Part shown: one piece after another, positions 28,862 to 38,109 of the stretch
Layout of the letters: each line of letters begins with the position of its first letter
How positions within the stretch are numbered: the first letter of the stretch is position 1
Assembly: GCF_002007605.1 (NCBI RefSeq)
Contig: NZ_CP019799.1
Span: 930,001-994,000 of the forward strand
From: Cellvibrio sp. PSBB023
GTDB lineage: Bacteria; Pseudomonadota; Gammaproteobacteria; Pseudomonadales; Cellvibrionaceae
Reading direction: 5' to 3'
Length of the DNA stretch: 64,000 bases
Notes under the pieces: model-generated
What the model saw: the letters and a program-made list of their open reading frames with translations, nothing else
Told to the model about the DNA's origin: nothing
The model's database searches: none
Position numbers and translations under genes: made by a program

Positions 28862-28875
28862 GTGACCCTTGAATT

Positions 28876-30024
28876 ATGGTGAAGAAAATCAACCAAGATA
28901 AACCTGAAAAACCTACCAAGGCTGTGAAGCCAGTAGTTGCCGGTAAAAACGCCAGTGCTAAATCGGCTGGTGGTGGAAAAAAAGCATCGGCAGAAAAATC
29001 CCATGGGTTTAAAAAATCCAACGATGGTGCTGTTAAAAAACAGCATGGAGCTGAAAAGCCGGCGGCCAAGCCTGGGCAAAAACCTGCAGCGGCGCGTACC
29101 AAAGCTGTTGCCACTACAGAGTCGCAAGCACCGGTTATTGCAACTCCTACGGATGAAAAACTACAAAAAGTTCTGGCGCGTGCAGGCATTGGTTCTCGCC
29201 GTGAAATGGAACGCGCCATAGAGTTGGGCCAAGTTAAGGTAAATGATCGTATTGCCAAGTTAGGTGATCGTGTTACCGCGCAAGATAAAATTTTTGTCAA
29301 TGGTCAGCGCGTAGTATTGCGCAGCGAATTAACCCGCCGCCGGGTGATTTTATATAACAAACCGGAAGGGGAAATTTGTTCCCGCTCAGACCCTGAAGGG
29401 CGCCCAACGGTCTACGATCACTTGCCGTCGTTGAAAGGCGAGCGTTGGATTTCCGTAGGGCGTTTGGACTTCAATACCAGCGGGTTATTGTTGTTTACCA
29501 ACGATGGCGAGTTGGCCAATAAGTTGATGCATCCATCATCAGTAATTGATCGCGAATACCTGGTGCGTATCCAAGGTGAAGTGACCGATGATATGCGACA
29601 AGTGCTTTTGCGCGGTGTAGTGCTTGATGATGGCATCGCCCGCTTCACCGATATTGTGGACGGTGCAGGCGAAGGAAAAAATCGCTGGTTCTATTGCGTG
29701 GTGATGGAAGGTCGCAATCGCGAAGTGCGCCGTTTGTGGGAGTCACAGGGCGTTAAGGTCAGCCGCTTAAAGCGCGTGCGTTATGCCAATATTTTTATTC
29801 CTTCCCATGTGCGTGTAGGGCAGTGGATTGACCTTACCGAGCGTGAAATTGAAGACTTGTGTATGACCGCAGGTTTTGACAGCTCGACATATACTCGAAT
29901 GATGACACCTACTCGCGACGAACTCGCGCAACGTGAACGTCACGACAAGAAATTGCGGTCTGCATCAGCAGCTCCGCGCCGGGTAAAAGCACCACCACGC
30001 AAGCGTCCACCTATTGTTGAGTAG
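28876..30024 (+). CDS. rluB: 23S rRNA pseudouridine(2605) synthase
   Basis: RluB converts U2605 of 23S rRNA. The 382-residue protein has a Lys/Ala-rich, probably disordered N-terminus (1-92), an S4 domain (LQKVLARAGIGSRREMERAI), then the synthase domain with catalytic Asp in SVGRLDFNTSGLLL and the NREVRRLW motif. The C-terminus is again basic. The scpAB-rluB order is conserved in gammaproteobacteria. A terminator follows. Confidence 0.93.
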   Translation: MVKKINQDKPEKPTKAVKPVVAGKNASAKSAGGGKKASAEKSHGFKKSNDGAVKKQHGAEKPAAKPGQKPAAARTKAVATTESQAPVIATPTDEKLQKVLARAGIGSRREMERAIELGQVKVNDRIAKLGDRVTAQDKIFVNGQRVVLRSELTRRRVILYNKPEGEICSRSDPEGRPTVYDHLPSLKGERWISVGRLDFNTSGLLLFTNDGELANKLMHPSSVIDREYLVRIQGEVTDDMRQVLLRGVVLDDGIARFTDIVDGAGEGKNRWFYCVVMEGRNREVRRLWESQGVKVSRLKRVRYANIFIPSHVRVGQWIDLTEREIEDLCMTAGFDSSTYTRMMTPTRDELAQRERHDKKLRSASAAPRRVKAPPRKRPPIVE

Positions 30025-30065
30025 TGGTTACTTTGTTGCACTGCTTGATAGAGTGATTGTTGCAT

Positions 30066-30097
30066 AAAAAACGCGCTTAAATTAGCGCGTTTTTTTA
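30066..30097. terminator. Bidirectional terminator between rluB and the GGDEF gene
   Basis: A 7-bp stem ACGCGCT / AGCGCGT lies between A6 and T7 runs, serving both converging genes. Confidence 0.9.
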
Positions 30098-30119
30098 TGC
30101 TGTTCAGTTGCCTCACTGG

Positions 30120-31055
30120 CTACTGATGAAATAGTGGCATTACCGTGCTGTTAATAGTGCGGTTTCTGCCGGATTGTTTGGCGCGGTAGAGTGCTCTGTC
30201 GGCGCGTTCAAACAGGCTTTCCATTTCCTCATTGTGTTCGCCATTGTGGGTTGAGATACCGATACTGACGGTGGTGTTGATACCTGTCCCATTATGAAAA
30301 ATTTGCGTATTGGCAATTTGTTGGCGAATTCGCTCGGCAATAATTTCTGCCCCGAGTGAATTGGTATTACTTAAAATCACTACAAACTCTTCTCCGCCAT
30401 AGCGGAATATACTGTCGGTGCTACGGCATACTGACTGGATATTTTTTGCAATGTCGCACAGGATCAAGTCACCGCGATGATGGCCGTAATCGTCGTTAAT
30501 TTTTTTAAAATAATCCACATCGATCATTAGCAGTGACAATTGCTGGTGTTGACGGTTCGCCAATTGCAGCTCGCGTTTCAGGCTGTTATTCAATGCAGCA
30601 CGGTTACCTACAAGCGTCAATGGGTCCAGCAGTGCGAGGCGCATGGCGGTTTGATAGCGAACGGCGTTACGCAATGGATAAACCAGTAAGCTGAGCAGTT
30701 GTTCAATGCGTGCGAGTTCATCTTCGCTGAAACGTTTGCTGCGGCTGAAAATAACTTCGCCCAGATAGCCTTCGTCAGTCGTTAAACGATAATCGCAATG
30801 ATGCAGTGATTCACGTCCTACGCGCGCATCATCTTTAGTGGTGGCTGATTTGAACAGCACGCCAGACATTTGCACCAGTGGTTGTATCTGGTGAAAAAAC
30901 AGTGAAATGATTTCGCTGGGATCCAGGCTCATCTGCAACGCTTGGGTTAAGCGCGCGCGAACGGCGAGCTCTTGATCCTGCGTGGGAATGCCAAGGGGGA
31001 TATTTCCTGCGCCATTTGCCTTTTGGGCATTGGTCACCATAGTCATGTCCCGCAT
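30120..31055 (-). CDS. Diguanylate cyclase (GGDEF)
   Basis: This 311-residue soluble protein has a C-terminal GGDEF domain (about 140-300) with active-site RYGGEEF and a complete RxxD inhibitory site (RSTD) five residues before it, so it is likely active and product-inhibited by c-di-GMP. The N-terminal 130 residues look like a small sensory domain that I cannot name. No membrane helix is seen. It is transcribed alone; the 268-nt gap upstream holds its promoter region. Confidence 0.9.
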   Translation of the reverse strand: MRDMTMVTNAQKANGAGNIPLGIPTQDQELAVRARLTQALQMSLDPSEIISLFFHQIQPLVQMSGVLFKSATTKDDARVGRESLHHCDYRLTTDEGYLGEVIFSRSKRFSEDELARIEQLLSLLVYPLRNAVRYQTAMRLALLDPLTLVGNRAALNNSLKRELQLANRQHQQLSLLMIDVDYFKKINDDYGHHRGDLILCDIAKNIQSVCRSTDSIFRYGGEEFVVILSNTNSLGAEIIAERIRQQIANTQIFHNGTGINTTVSIGISTHNGEHNEEMESLFERADRALYRAKQSGRNRTINSTVMPLFHQ

Positions 31056-31301
31056 ATAAAGTACCTGTCACATTTGAGGTGATAATTGCCGCCCGTCATT
31101 GCGTATTTGGGCGCTAGTGAAGGCTATTTAGCGAAAACCATGCCATGTGCTTGGGGGATTTAAAACTCCTTTTAAATCAATAGATTAGTGTTTTTGTGGG
31201 CGTGAGAATCAGCAGGAAAAGCCAAAAAAATCGCGGCGCGGAAATGATAAAGCGGAAAACTATTGCCGATAGTCAAAAAATTGTCAGGGATCCTATAGGC
31301 T

Positions 31302-31328
31302 CCTGATTGGCAGGTAATACCAATCAGG
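31302..31328. repeat. Inverted repeat at the end of the sensor kinase gene
   Basis: CCTGATTGG and CCAATCAGG form a perfect 9-bp stem that overlaps the kinase stop codon. There is no T-run, so I do not call it an intrinsic terminator. Confidence 0.4.
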
Positions 31329-32721
31329 TATTGACTTGAGGAAGAAGGATTCCCAGGGTTAATCCACCGGTCGGGCGGTTTTCCGCCCAGATCTTGCCTT
31401 TGTGGAGGGCGATGCTGCGATGGGCGATGGCAAGGCCTAAACCATAGCCGCCGCTCTCTCTGGCGCGGGCCTGATCGGTACGGAAGAAAGGCTGGAATAT
31501 ATCTTCCAGCGCATCTTCCTGCACACCAGGCCCCTGGTCCATGATTTGGATGCGATAGTGCTCTCCGTCACCAGTTTCGGTGAGTTGAATACAAATTTCC
31601 GAATTGGCTGGCGTGTAGAGCAGGGCATTGCGCAAAGTGTTTTCAAAAACCCCTACAAGCATATTGCCGTGAGTGGCAACCAGTGCCTCCTCCAGATTAG
31701 ATTTAAACAGAATGCGAATATTTTTCTCGTCTGCATCCTGCTGGTAATTTTCAATCAATGTTTGCAGCAGTGAAACCAGGTCCAAAACGTCATCCAGCAC
31801 CCAGCTGTCTTGTCCTTGAATAGGCAGCGTAAGAATGTCAGTGATAATGTCATTTAAGTAATCAGCAGCTTGTTTGATGCGCGCTAATTCGTGATCAATT
31901 TGCCCATCGCTTTTTTGTTGCGCCAGAGCGAGGGCGATTTGCAGGCGCGCCAAGGGTGTGCGCAATTCATGGGAAACATCTTTGATCAAACGCTTTTGTT
32001 CGTGCATGGCTTTTTCGAGGCGTTCGGTCATGTTGTCAAAATCGCGCCCCAGCGCGGCAATCTCATCGTTGCGACCACGAAATTGTTCGCTGATGCGCAC
32101 GCTCAAATCACCACGGGCAATTTGATGGGTCGCTTTTTGTAAAGTGTTGATGCTGCGCGTGAAATGGCGTGCGAGAAAAAAACAGGCTGAGCCGCTGACA
32201 AGAATTGATACGAGTAACAGCGGCCAAATATTATCGATAAATAATTCCCAGATAATATCGCGATCCTGCCCTTCGTCCCGTCCGGCAGAAATAGTAATTA
32301 ATTTGACGCTATTGCCGTCATTTAATGTGATGTAGCGGCCGAATAGTTTGCGATTGCGATCCTGCACCTTATCAAAAGGATGTTTGCTGGTGAGGCGTGG
32401 TGTAAGAAACATAACGCCGGGAGGAAGTGGGCGATCGAGCAAATCACGATTGCGTTTATCTACAACATACACAAACCGAGTGGACCAACTGGGCATGGCG
32501 CGCAGGTCTTGTGTGAGCTGTGCAGTGTTGCGATTAATGGCATTGCCGACCATTTGGAAGAGCAGGCGTTTGGCGGGATCGTCATCGTTCGCGGTTCCGC
32601 TGTGTTGCAGCTTGCCATCCGGTGTTATATCAAACCAATGAACAACCAGATTGGTGCCGATAATAATCGCCACCGTAATCAGCCAAAAGGTTAAAAATAT
32701 TTTTAAATAAAGACGTGTCAT
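31324..32721 (-). CDS. CpxA-like sensor histidine kinase
   Basis: This 465-residue inner-membrane kinase has two membrane helices (about 7-28 and 165-187) enclosing a periplasmic sensor, then HAMP (about 188-240), HisKA with H-box DVSHELRTPLARLQ and a HATPase with NALLYTP, DQGPGV and GYGLGLAI. The organisation and the divergent Spy-like gene point to an envelope-stress CpxA-type sensor. Its ATG shares one base with the regulator stop (TAATG), so the two are co-translated. Confidence 0.88.
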   Translation of the reverse strand: MTRLYLKIFLTFWLITVAIIIGTNLVVHWFDITPDGKLQHSGTANDDDPAKRLLFQMVGNAINRNTAQLTQDLRAMPSWSTRFVYVVDKRNRDLLDRPLPPGVMFLTPRLTSKHPFDKVQDRNRKLFGRYITLNDGNSVKLITISAGRDEGQDRDIIWELFIDNIWPLLLVSILVSGSACFFLARHFTRSINTLQKATHQIARGDLSVRISEQFRGRNDEIAALGRDFDNMTERLEKAMHEQKRLIKDVSHELRTPLARLQIALALAQQKSDGQIDHELARIKQAADYLNDIITDILTLPIQGQDSWVLDDVLDLVSLLQTLIENYQQDADEKNIRILFKSNLEEALVATHGNMLVGVFENTLRNALLYTPANSEICIQLTETGDGEHYRIQIMDQGPGVQEDALEDIFQPFFRTDQARARESGGYGLGLAIAHRSIALHKGKIWAENRPTGGLTLGILLPQVNT

Positions 32722-33428
32722 TAAGCGGCGGAATCATCGTCATTCATTGTCAGCATATAGCCCGCACCGCGCACATTGATAATTAAATCTTTTGATGAGC
32801 CTGCCGCCGTAATTTTTTTACGGATGTTGCTCACATGCACATCAATACTGCGGTCATAGGGGGTTAATTTGCGATTCAGCGCCTGCTCGGTCATTTCATC
32901 TTTGCTAATCACCTGTCCTGCGCGGCGCACCAGAATTTCAAGCACACTAAACTCGGTGCCGGTCAGTGGTACTTCGTTGCCCTCCCAAGTGGTGGTACGG
33001 GTGCCCAAGTGTAGCGACAACTTGCCTGAGGATAAGCGTTCAACACTGTTAGTAGTGACTTCCTTCTGATTAGCGCGTCGCAAAATGGCGCGAATGCGTG
33101 CGACAAGTTCGCGTGGGTCACAGGGTTTGGCTAAATAATCATCAGCGCCAATCTCAAGGCCTATAACGCGATCCACCGTGTCACCCTTGGCGGTCAACAT
33201 AATCACCGGTGTTTGGTTGTGCTGGCGCAGGTTTTTGAGCACATCAAAACCGTTGCGAATAGGCAGCATTACATCCAGCACTATGGCTGAGTAGGGATTT
33301 TTCAGTGCCAGTTCCAGCGCTGTTTGACCGTCGTAGGCGGTATCTATAGTGAACCCTTCAGTATGCAGATATTCACTCAGTAATTGGCTGAGTTCTTTAT
33401 CGTCGTCGATGAGGAGAACCTTGAGCAT
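32721..33428 (-). CDS. CpxR-like OmpR-family response regulator
   Basis: This 235-residue regulator has a receiver domain with phospho-acceptor Asp52 (VLDVMLP), the acidic pair at residues 8-10 and the Lys of DDYLAKP, plus an OmpR winged helix at the C-terminus (TPYDRSIDVHVSNIRKKI). It resembles CpxR. It is first in the kinase operon and divergent from the spy-like gene. A direct repeat in the shared promoter is a likely binding site, which would allow autoregulation. Confidence 0.88.
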   Translation of the reverse strand: MLKVLLIDDDKELSQLLSEYLHTEGFTIDTAYDGQTALELALKNPYSAIVLDVMLPIRNGFDVLKNLRQHNQTPVIMLTAKGDTVDRVIGLEIGADDYLAKPCDPRELVARIRAILRRANQKEVTTNSVERLSSGKLSLHLGTRTTTWEGNEVPLTGTEFSVLEILVRRAGQVISKDEMTEQALNRKLTPYDRSIDVHVSNIRKKITAAGSSKDLIINVRGAGYMLTMNDDDSAA

Positions 33429-33506
33429 AGCGATTACATACCCTTGTTATTTAAGGCGCTGAGTGTGCACCAGGCCTCGGTGAGAGTCATGATTCTTTGG
33501 AAATTG

Positions 33507-33521
33507 TTAACTAATCTTAAC
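33507..33521. promoter_or_regulatory. Candidate CpxR-like box in the regulator/spy intergenic region
   Basis: TTAAC-TAATC-TTAAC is a direct repeat of 5 bases with 5-base spacing, the geometry used by OmpR-family dimers; on the other strand it reads GTTAA-N5-GTTAA, close to the CpxR box GTAAA-N5-GTAAA. The 13-base core recurs upstream of the secreted redoxin gene at 38075. Confidence 0.5.
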
Positions 33522-33604
33522 ATGATCGCGCCCATAATGACTTCACTGGCGCTGATCATGCAATCCGGCGCTTCAGTCAACCTAACTTACCAGAGGAACT
33601 TGAT

Positions 33605-34096
33605 ATGAAAGCGATCAAATTATTAGCAACAAGTGCATTGCTTATAGGCGCTGCCGGTATGGTTGCTCCTGGCATGGCTGCTGAAGCGGCTAAATCCTGC
33701 GGCGGCTATCATGCTGGCAAAGATTGGCATAAAGGCGAAAAGCATGCTGACCGCTTAGCCAGCGCGTTGGATTTGACCGATGCCCAGAAGGCGACCTTGA
33801 AATCCCAGCGTGAAGCAGATAAAGCGGCACGCGCAGCATTGCATGAGCAGCTTAAGGATGCGCGCACCGCCTTGAATAATGCCAGCGCCGCTGGCGCCAA
33901 TGATGCCGAGTTGAACAGTTTGGCTGAAACCCTGGGGCGTTTGCAGGCGCAACAAGCCTTGAACGGTGCCAAAAGCCATCAGGCATTTTTGGCGGTACTG
34001 ACTGCGGAACAAAAACAAACCTTGTCTGAGCTGAAATCCAAGCGCATGGAGCGTAAAGAGTTTCGCAAAGAGGCACGCGACAGCAAAACCAGCTAA
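33605..34096 (+). CDS. Spy/CpxP-like periplasmic protein
   Basis: This 163-residue protein has a signal peptide (cleavage near GMAAEA) and a charged, all-helical mature part with two LTxxQ-type motifs (LTDAQ near 58 and LTAEQ near 128), the mark of the Spy/CpxP family of periplasmic chaperones and Cpx feedback regulators. GAGGA precedes the ATG. It is divergent from the CpxR-like gene, the same arrangement as cpxP-cpxRA in E. coli. Confidence 0.82.
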   Translation: MKAIKLLATSALLIGAAGMVAPGMAAEAAKSCGGYHAGKDWHKGEKHADRLASALDLTDAQKATLKSQREADKAARAALHEQLKDARTALNNASAAGANDAELNSLAETLGRLQAQQALNGAKSHQAFLAVLTAEQKQTLSELKSKRMERKEFRKEARDSKTS

Positions 34097-34126
34097 ATCA
34101 TGTGCCCTTATCTGGCGCTCGTTACC

Positions 34127-34157
34127 ATAACCCCGGCTTGCCGGGGTTATTTGTTTT
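34127..34157 (+). terminator. Intrinsic terminator after the spy-like gene
   Basis: A 10-bp stem ATAACCCCGG / CCGGGGTTAT with a CTTG loop is followed by a T-rich stretch. Confidence 0.85.
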
Positions 34158-34284
34158 TGCTGCGTCATTTATAGGCTTGCTTGCTGTGCGTAATCTTGGG
34201 AAAATCCGCGCCGCTTTCCTTGCCGTCGGTGTGGCTTTACCTGCGCGATGAGCAACTTCATTTTCCCTGCATTCCGAGGTTATT

Positions 34285-34827
34285 GTGGCCCAGATTGGTC
34301 TGTTTTTTGGCAGTGACGAAGGTAATACCGAGCGTGTTGCGTATCGTATTCAAAAGCGTTTTGGTGAAGATGTGGTTGATGTACGTGATATCGCCGATGT
34401 TACCCAATTGGATTTTGCCCAATACGACAAAGTGATTCTGGGTATCCCCACTTGGGATTTCGGCCAGATCCAATCCGACTGGGAAGAGTTTTGGGACGAT
34501 ATTGCGGCGGTTGATTTCTCCGGCAAGCAAGTAGCGCTGTTTGGTTTGGGTGACCAATTTGGTTATGGCGATTATTTTTTGGATGCCATGGGTATGTTGC
34601 ACGACGTGATTATCCAAAGCGGGCCGGAAATTGTCGGGCATTGGCCGACTGAGGGCTACGAATTCGAGGCTTCAAAAGCAGAAATTCCGGGTGCCGGAAT
34701 GTTTGTTGGCTTGGCGCTGGATGAAGATCAGCAGGAAAATCTGAGTGCGGATCGCCTCAACCGCTGGTGTACGCAAATTCACGTTGAGTTTGGCCTGGAT
34801 ACCCCACTGGACCTGCTTGACGACTGA
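34285..34827 (+). CDS. fldB: Long-chain flavodoxin, FldB-like
   Basis: This 180-residue FMN electron carrier has the phosphate loop GSDEGNTERVAYRI, the isoalloxazine tryptophan region PTWDFGQ and the GLGDQFGYGDYFLDAMG segment including the long-chain insertion. It begins with GTG after a GAGG site. Its partner reductase is not nearby. It lies in a redox-rich part of the window. Confidence 0.9.
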   Translation: MAQIGLFFGSDEGNTERVAYRIQKRFGEDVVDVRDIADVTQLDFAQYDKVILGIPTWDFGQIQSDWEEFWDDIAAVDFSGKQVALFGLGDQFGYGDYFLDAMGMLHDVIIQSGPEIVGHWPTEGYEFEASKAEIPGAGMFVGLALDEDQQENLSADRLNRWCTQIHVEFGLDTPLDLLDD

Positions 34828-34920
34828 GTAGGGCTTAAATCTGCATTACGCTCCGGCCGTTAGTGGTGTTAACTGTTAACGGCAATTCTTTTTTTATCTC
34901 CTGTTGAGTCATCTATCGTG

Positions 34921-35676
34921 ATGCTAACTCCCGCGCAAATGCATGCTTTCCAACGCGATGGTTATATTGTCGTGCGTGCTTTTTCTTCCCCTGATTTTTG
35001 TGAGCAAGTGGTGGCCTTTGCCCGGGAAGAGCTTGCCCGGGAGGCTATGCCGATTGAATTTGAGGCGGATACCCGTTATCCCGGTGCGCCTGAGTCGCGC
35101 AGCGCCGAGGGTGGTGCTACAGCACGGCGATTGCTGATGGCAACCGGACGGAGTGCGGAATTACTGACTTGGGCTACGGGTGAACCTCTGAAAAGCCTGT
35201 TGATTCAACTGCTTGGCGAGGGAGTTGTATTATCCCAGGCGCATCATAACTGCATCATGACCAAGCAGCCGGCGTTTTCCAGTAGAACAGGCTGGCACCG
35301 CGATAGCCGTTATTGGCACTTTGCGCGCCCCGAGCTGGTTTCTGCCTGGTTGGCTCTGGGGGATGAGCAGCCGGAGAACGGTTGCCTTTGGGTGATTCCG
35401 GGCTCCCACCGCGTTGCTATAGAAAGTGATCAGCTTGATGAGTACCAATTCCTGCGCAGCGATCTAACCAGTAATAAAACCCTGCTGGATTCCGCGTTGC
35501 CTGTTCCATTGGCGCAGGGCGATTTGTTGTTATTCCATAGCAATTTATTCCACGCCGCTGGCCGCAATACTACCGGTATGACCAAGTTCTCCATGGTATT
35601 TACCTATCGCGCTGCCGATAACCTGCCCAAACCGGGGAGCCGTTCTGCACTTAAACCGGAAATCCCTCTGGCATAG
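34921..35676 (+). CDS. Phytanoyl-CoA dioxygenase (PhyH) family protein
   Basis: This probable Fe(II)/2-oxoglutarate oxygenase has 251 residues. The first metal His and Asp are in GWHRDSRYW, the distal His in LFHSNLFHAAG, and a 2-oxoglutarate Arg may be in FTYRAAD. The substrate is unknown; the family hydroxylates lipids, amino acids and natural products. A GTG directly before the ATG is a possible alternative start. It stands alone between the flavodoxin and dsbD-like genes. Confidence 0.82.
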   Translation: MLTPAQMHAFQRDGYIVVRAFSSPDFCEQVVAFAREELAREAMPIEFEADTRYPGAPESRSAEGGATARRLLMATGRSAELLTWATGEPLKSLLIQLLGEGVVLSQAHHNCIMTKQPAFSSRTGWHRDSRYWHFARPELVSAWLALGDEQPENGCLWVIPGSHRVAIESDQLDEYQFLRSDLTSNKTLLDSALPVPLAQGDLLLFHSNLFHAAGRNTTGMTKFSMVFTYRAADNLPKPGSRSALKPEIPLA

Positions 35677-35845
35677 TTTTTAAGGGATTTGACGCCAGAC
35701 CGATATGCCGCAGTGATCGGTCTGGGTTTAAGAAAAGTAAATTATTCCCATTAGCGAAACTTCAATGTTAAAAACCCGATAAAACGCAATAGCAGTGAGT
35801 CGCTTTTGCGATGACAGGGTTAAGTGAAGCGTTATAGGGCAATAG

Positions 35846-37993
35846 ATGAAGAAAATGCTGTGGCGATTTACAGGCTGGATATTGTTAGCGGCGGTTGCGC
35901 ATGTCGCACAGGCGGCTTCTGATCGTGCGTCGACAGAGCAAGTAGCGGCGCAATTGGTGGCATCAGTCGCTGCGGTGCACCCCGGCTCCGAGATTTACCT
36001 CGGCCTTCACCAACAAATCATTCCTCACTGGCATACTTATTGGGTTAATCCTGGCGATTCCGGGAATGCCACGACTATCGATTGGTCCTTGCCGGAGGGG
36101 GCGACGGCTAGCGAGATTTATTGGCCTATCCCCAGCCGTTTTTCGCTGGGGCCAATCACCAATTATGGCTATGAAAATAGCGTCACCCTGCTGACTAAAA
36201 TCAGTGTTCCCGCCCAGTTGCAGCCGGGCGATCAGTTCACCGCCGCGGCGTTAGTGGATTGGTTGGTTTGCGAAGAAGAATGTATTCCCCAGCAAGTTGC
36301 CCTTGAACTGAGTTTGCCGGTTGTTGGTTCGTCAGAATCCACGGGGCAGGGGAGCCCTCTCATAGAGCAAGCCTTGGCGCAACTACCGGTTGCCAGCCCT
36401 TATAAAATCAGCGCACATCAGGCACAAGTAGATGCTACAAGCGGCCAAACCCAGCTCAGGTTAACGCTCGGATTACCCGCCGCACAAATCCCGCAGGTCA
36501 GCGATATCTGGTTTTATCCTTATGATTGGGGGCGTATCCAGCAAAGTGCCCCGCAGCGGGTGACCACAACATCGCAAGGGTTGGAGTTGGTAATTGAGGA
36601 GGGCGAGGCACCTCTATCTCCCGGGCAATCCTTGACGGGCGTGTTAGTTATTCAAGAGCAGGTACAGGTTGAGGGATCAAGCACTCCCACGCCCGCCATA
36701 ATCCGTGGTTTTGAAATCAATACCCCTCTATTGGCGGCAACGACGGCAGATGTTGCCGACTCGCTGCCCGGTTTTTTCAGTGCGCTGTTGTTGGCCCTGA
36801 TTGGCGGCATTATTTTGAACCTTATGCCGTGTGTGTTTCCGGTATTGTCGATCAAGGCGCTGTCACTGATTAGCCATGCGCATCAATCCCCTGCACAAAT
36901 ACGCCTGCATGGCGCCGCCTACACATTGGGTGTGTTAGCGAGTTTTGCGCTGTTAGCACTGGTACTGATTCTATTGAAAGCGGGTGGTGCGCAGATCGGC
37001 TGGGGTTTCCAATTCCAATCGCCTCTTTTTGTTATAGCTGTTGCTTACTTGATGTTTGCTGTCGGTTTGAGCTTGTCCGGTGTTTTTTACATTGGCGGTT
37101 CTGTTGCGGGTGTGGGCGCATCGCTTGCCGAAAAGCCAGGCTATGGCGGTAGTTTTTTTACTGGCGTGTTGGCCACGATTGTCGCAACACCTTGTACGGC
37201 ACCTTTTATGGCTGCAGCACTGGGTTATGCATTGGCGCAGCCACCCTTGATGCTTTTGGCGGTATTTCTGAGTTTGGGATTGGGGCTAGCATTGCCGTAT
37301 TTGCTGCTGACGTGTTGGCCTCGTTTGCAGCGGTGGTTGCCGCGTCCGGGCGCCTGGATGGAGCGGATGAAACAGCTGCTGGCATTCCCAATGTACGCTG
37401 CTGCCATCTGGTTGGTGTGGGTTCTGGTGCAGCAAGCGGGGCTGGATGCTTTGGTAATTGTATTGGGTGGTATGTTGTTGCTGGCGCTCGCTGCCTGGAT
37501 TTACGACAGCAGTCGTTATGCCTCAACCGGATGGCGTCGACTGGGCAGTTGCAGTGCGGTATTGCTTATTGCTGGTGTGCTGGTGATGAGCTTTATCCGC
37601 ATTGATGGTTCTCATACCAGTAGCACACAAGCAAGCACCTCTGCCGCACAGCATTGGGAACCATTCAGTGAGGCGCGCTTGAATGCCTTGCGCGCCGATA
37701 ATAAACCTGTATTTGTTAATTTCACCGCAGCCTGGTGTATTAGTTGTCTGGTGAATGAAAAAGTAGCGCTCAGCGATCAAGGTGTCATTGATGCATTTAA
37801 TCGCGCGGGTATCACTTATTTAAAAGGTGATTGGACAAATCGTGACCCTGAGATTACTGCATTTTTAAAACGATTTAATCGTAGTGGTGTACCGCTTTAT
37901 CTTTTTTATCCCGAGTCGGGCAGTGCGCCCCGCGAGTTACCGCAAATACTGACACCGGATATGGTAATCGCCGCTATTGAACAACCCCATTGA
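35846..37993 (+). CDS. dsbD: ScsB/DsbD-type thiol:disulfide interchange protein
   Basis: This 715-residue protein passes electrons from cytoplasmic thioredoxin to periplasmic partners. It has a signal peptide, a large N-terminal periplasmic domain (about 25-300) with a CEEEC cysteine pair, an eight-helix membrane core with cysteine motifs MPCVFPVLS and ATPCTAPF, and a C-terminal thioredoxin domain with WCISC near residue 632. It is longer than classical DsbD (about 565) and its N-terminal domain fits ScsB. The secreted redoxin gene 116 nt downstream may encode its client. Confidence 0.88.
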   Translation: MKKMLWRFTGWILLAAVAHVAQAASDRASTEQVAAQLVASVAAVHPGSEIYLGLHQQIIPHWHTYWVNPGDSGNATTIDWSLPEGATASEIYWPIPSRFSLGPITNYGYENSVTLLTKISVPAQLQPGDQFTAAALVDWLVCEEECIPQQVALELSLPVVGSSESTGQGSPLIEQALAQLPVASPYKISAHQAQVDATSGQTQLRLTLGLPAAQIPQVSDIWFYPYDWGRIQQSAPQRVTTTSQGLELVIEEGEAPLSPGQSLTGVLVIQEQVQVEGSSTPTPAIIRGFEINTPLLAATTADVADSLPGFFSALLLALIGGIILNLMPCVFPVLSIKALSLISHAHQSPAQIRLHGAAYTLGVLASFALLALVLILLKAGGAQIGWGFQFQSPLFVIAVAYLMFAVGLSLSGVFYIGGSVAGVGASLAEKPGYGGSFFTGVLATIVATPCTAPFMAAALGYALAQPPLMLLAVFLSLGLGLALPYLLLTCWPRLQRWLPRPGAWMERMKQLLAFPMYAAAIWLVWVLVQQAGLDALVIVLGGMLLLALAAWIYDSSRYASTGWRRLGSCSAVLLIAGVLVMSFIRIDGSHTSSTQASTSAAQHWEPFSEARLNALRADNKPVFVNFTAAWCISCLVNEKVALSDQGVIDAFNRAGITYLKGDWTNRDPEITAFLKRFNRSGVPLYLFYPESGSAPRELPQILTPDMVIAAIEQPH

Positions 37994-38074
37994 TCCTGAT
38001 CATGCGTTGAGTACGCAAGTCGTTATTGAGTTTTTTATGTGATGTAAATGTTAAGTGCCTGATGAAAACTGTAG

Positions 38075-38087
38075 TAACTAATCTTAA
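38075..38087. promoter_or_regulatory. Copy of the Cpx-like 13-base motif upstream of the redoxin gene
   Basis: TAACTAATCTTAA is identical to the core of the direct repeat at 33508-33520 in the cpx/spy promoter and lies 22 nt before the redoxin start. This suggests control by the same response regulator. The flanking half-sites are less perfect here. Confidence 0.4.
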
Positions 38088-38109
38088 TTAATAACCTATA
38101 GGAGTTCTT

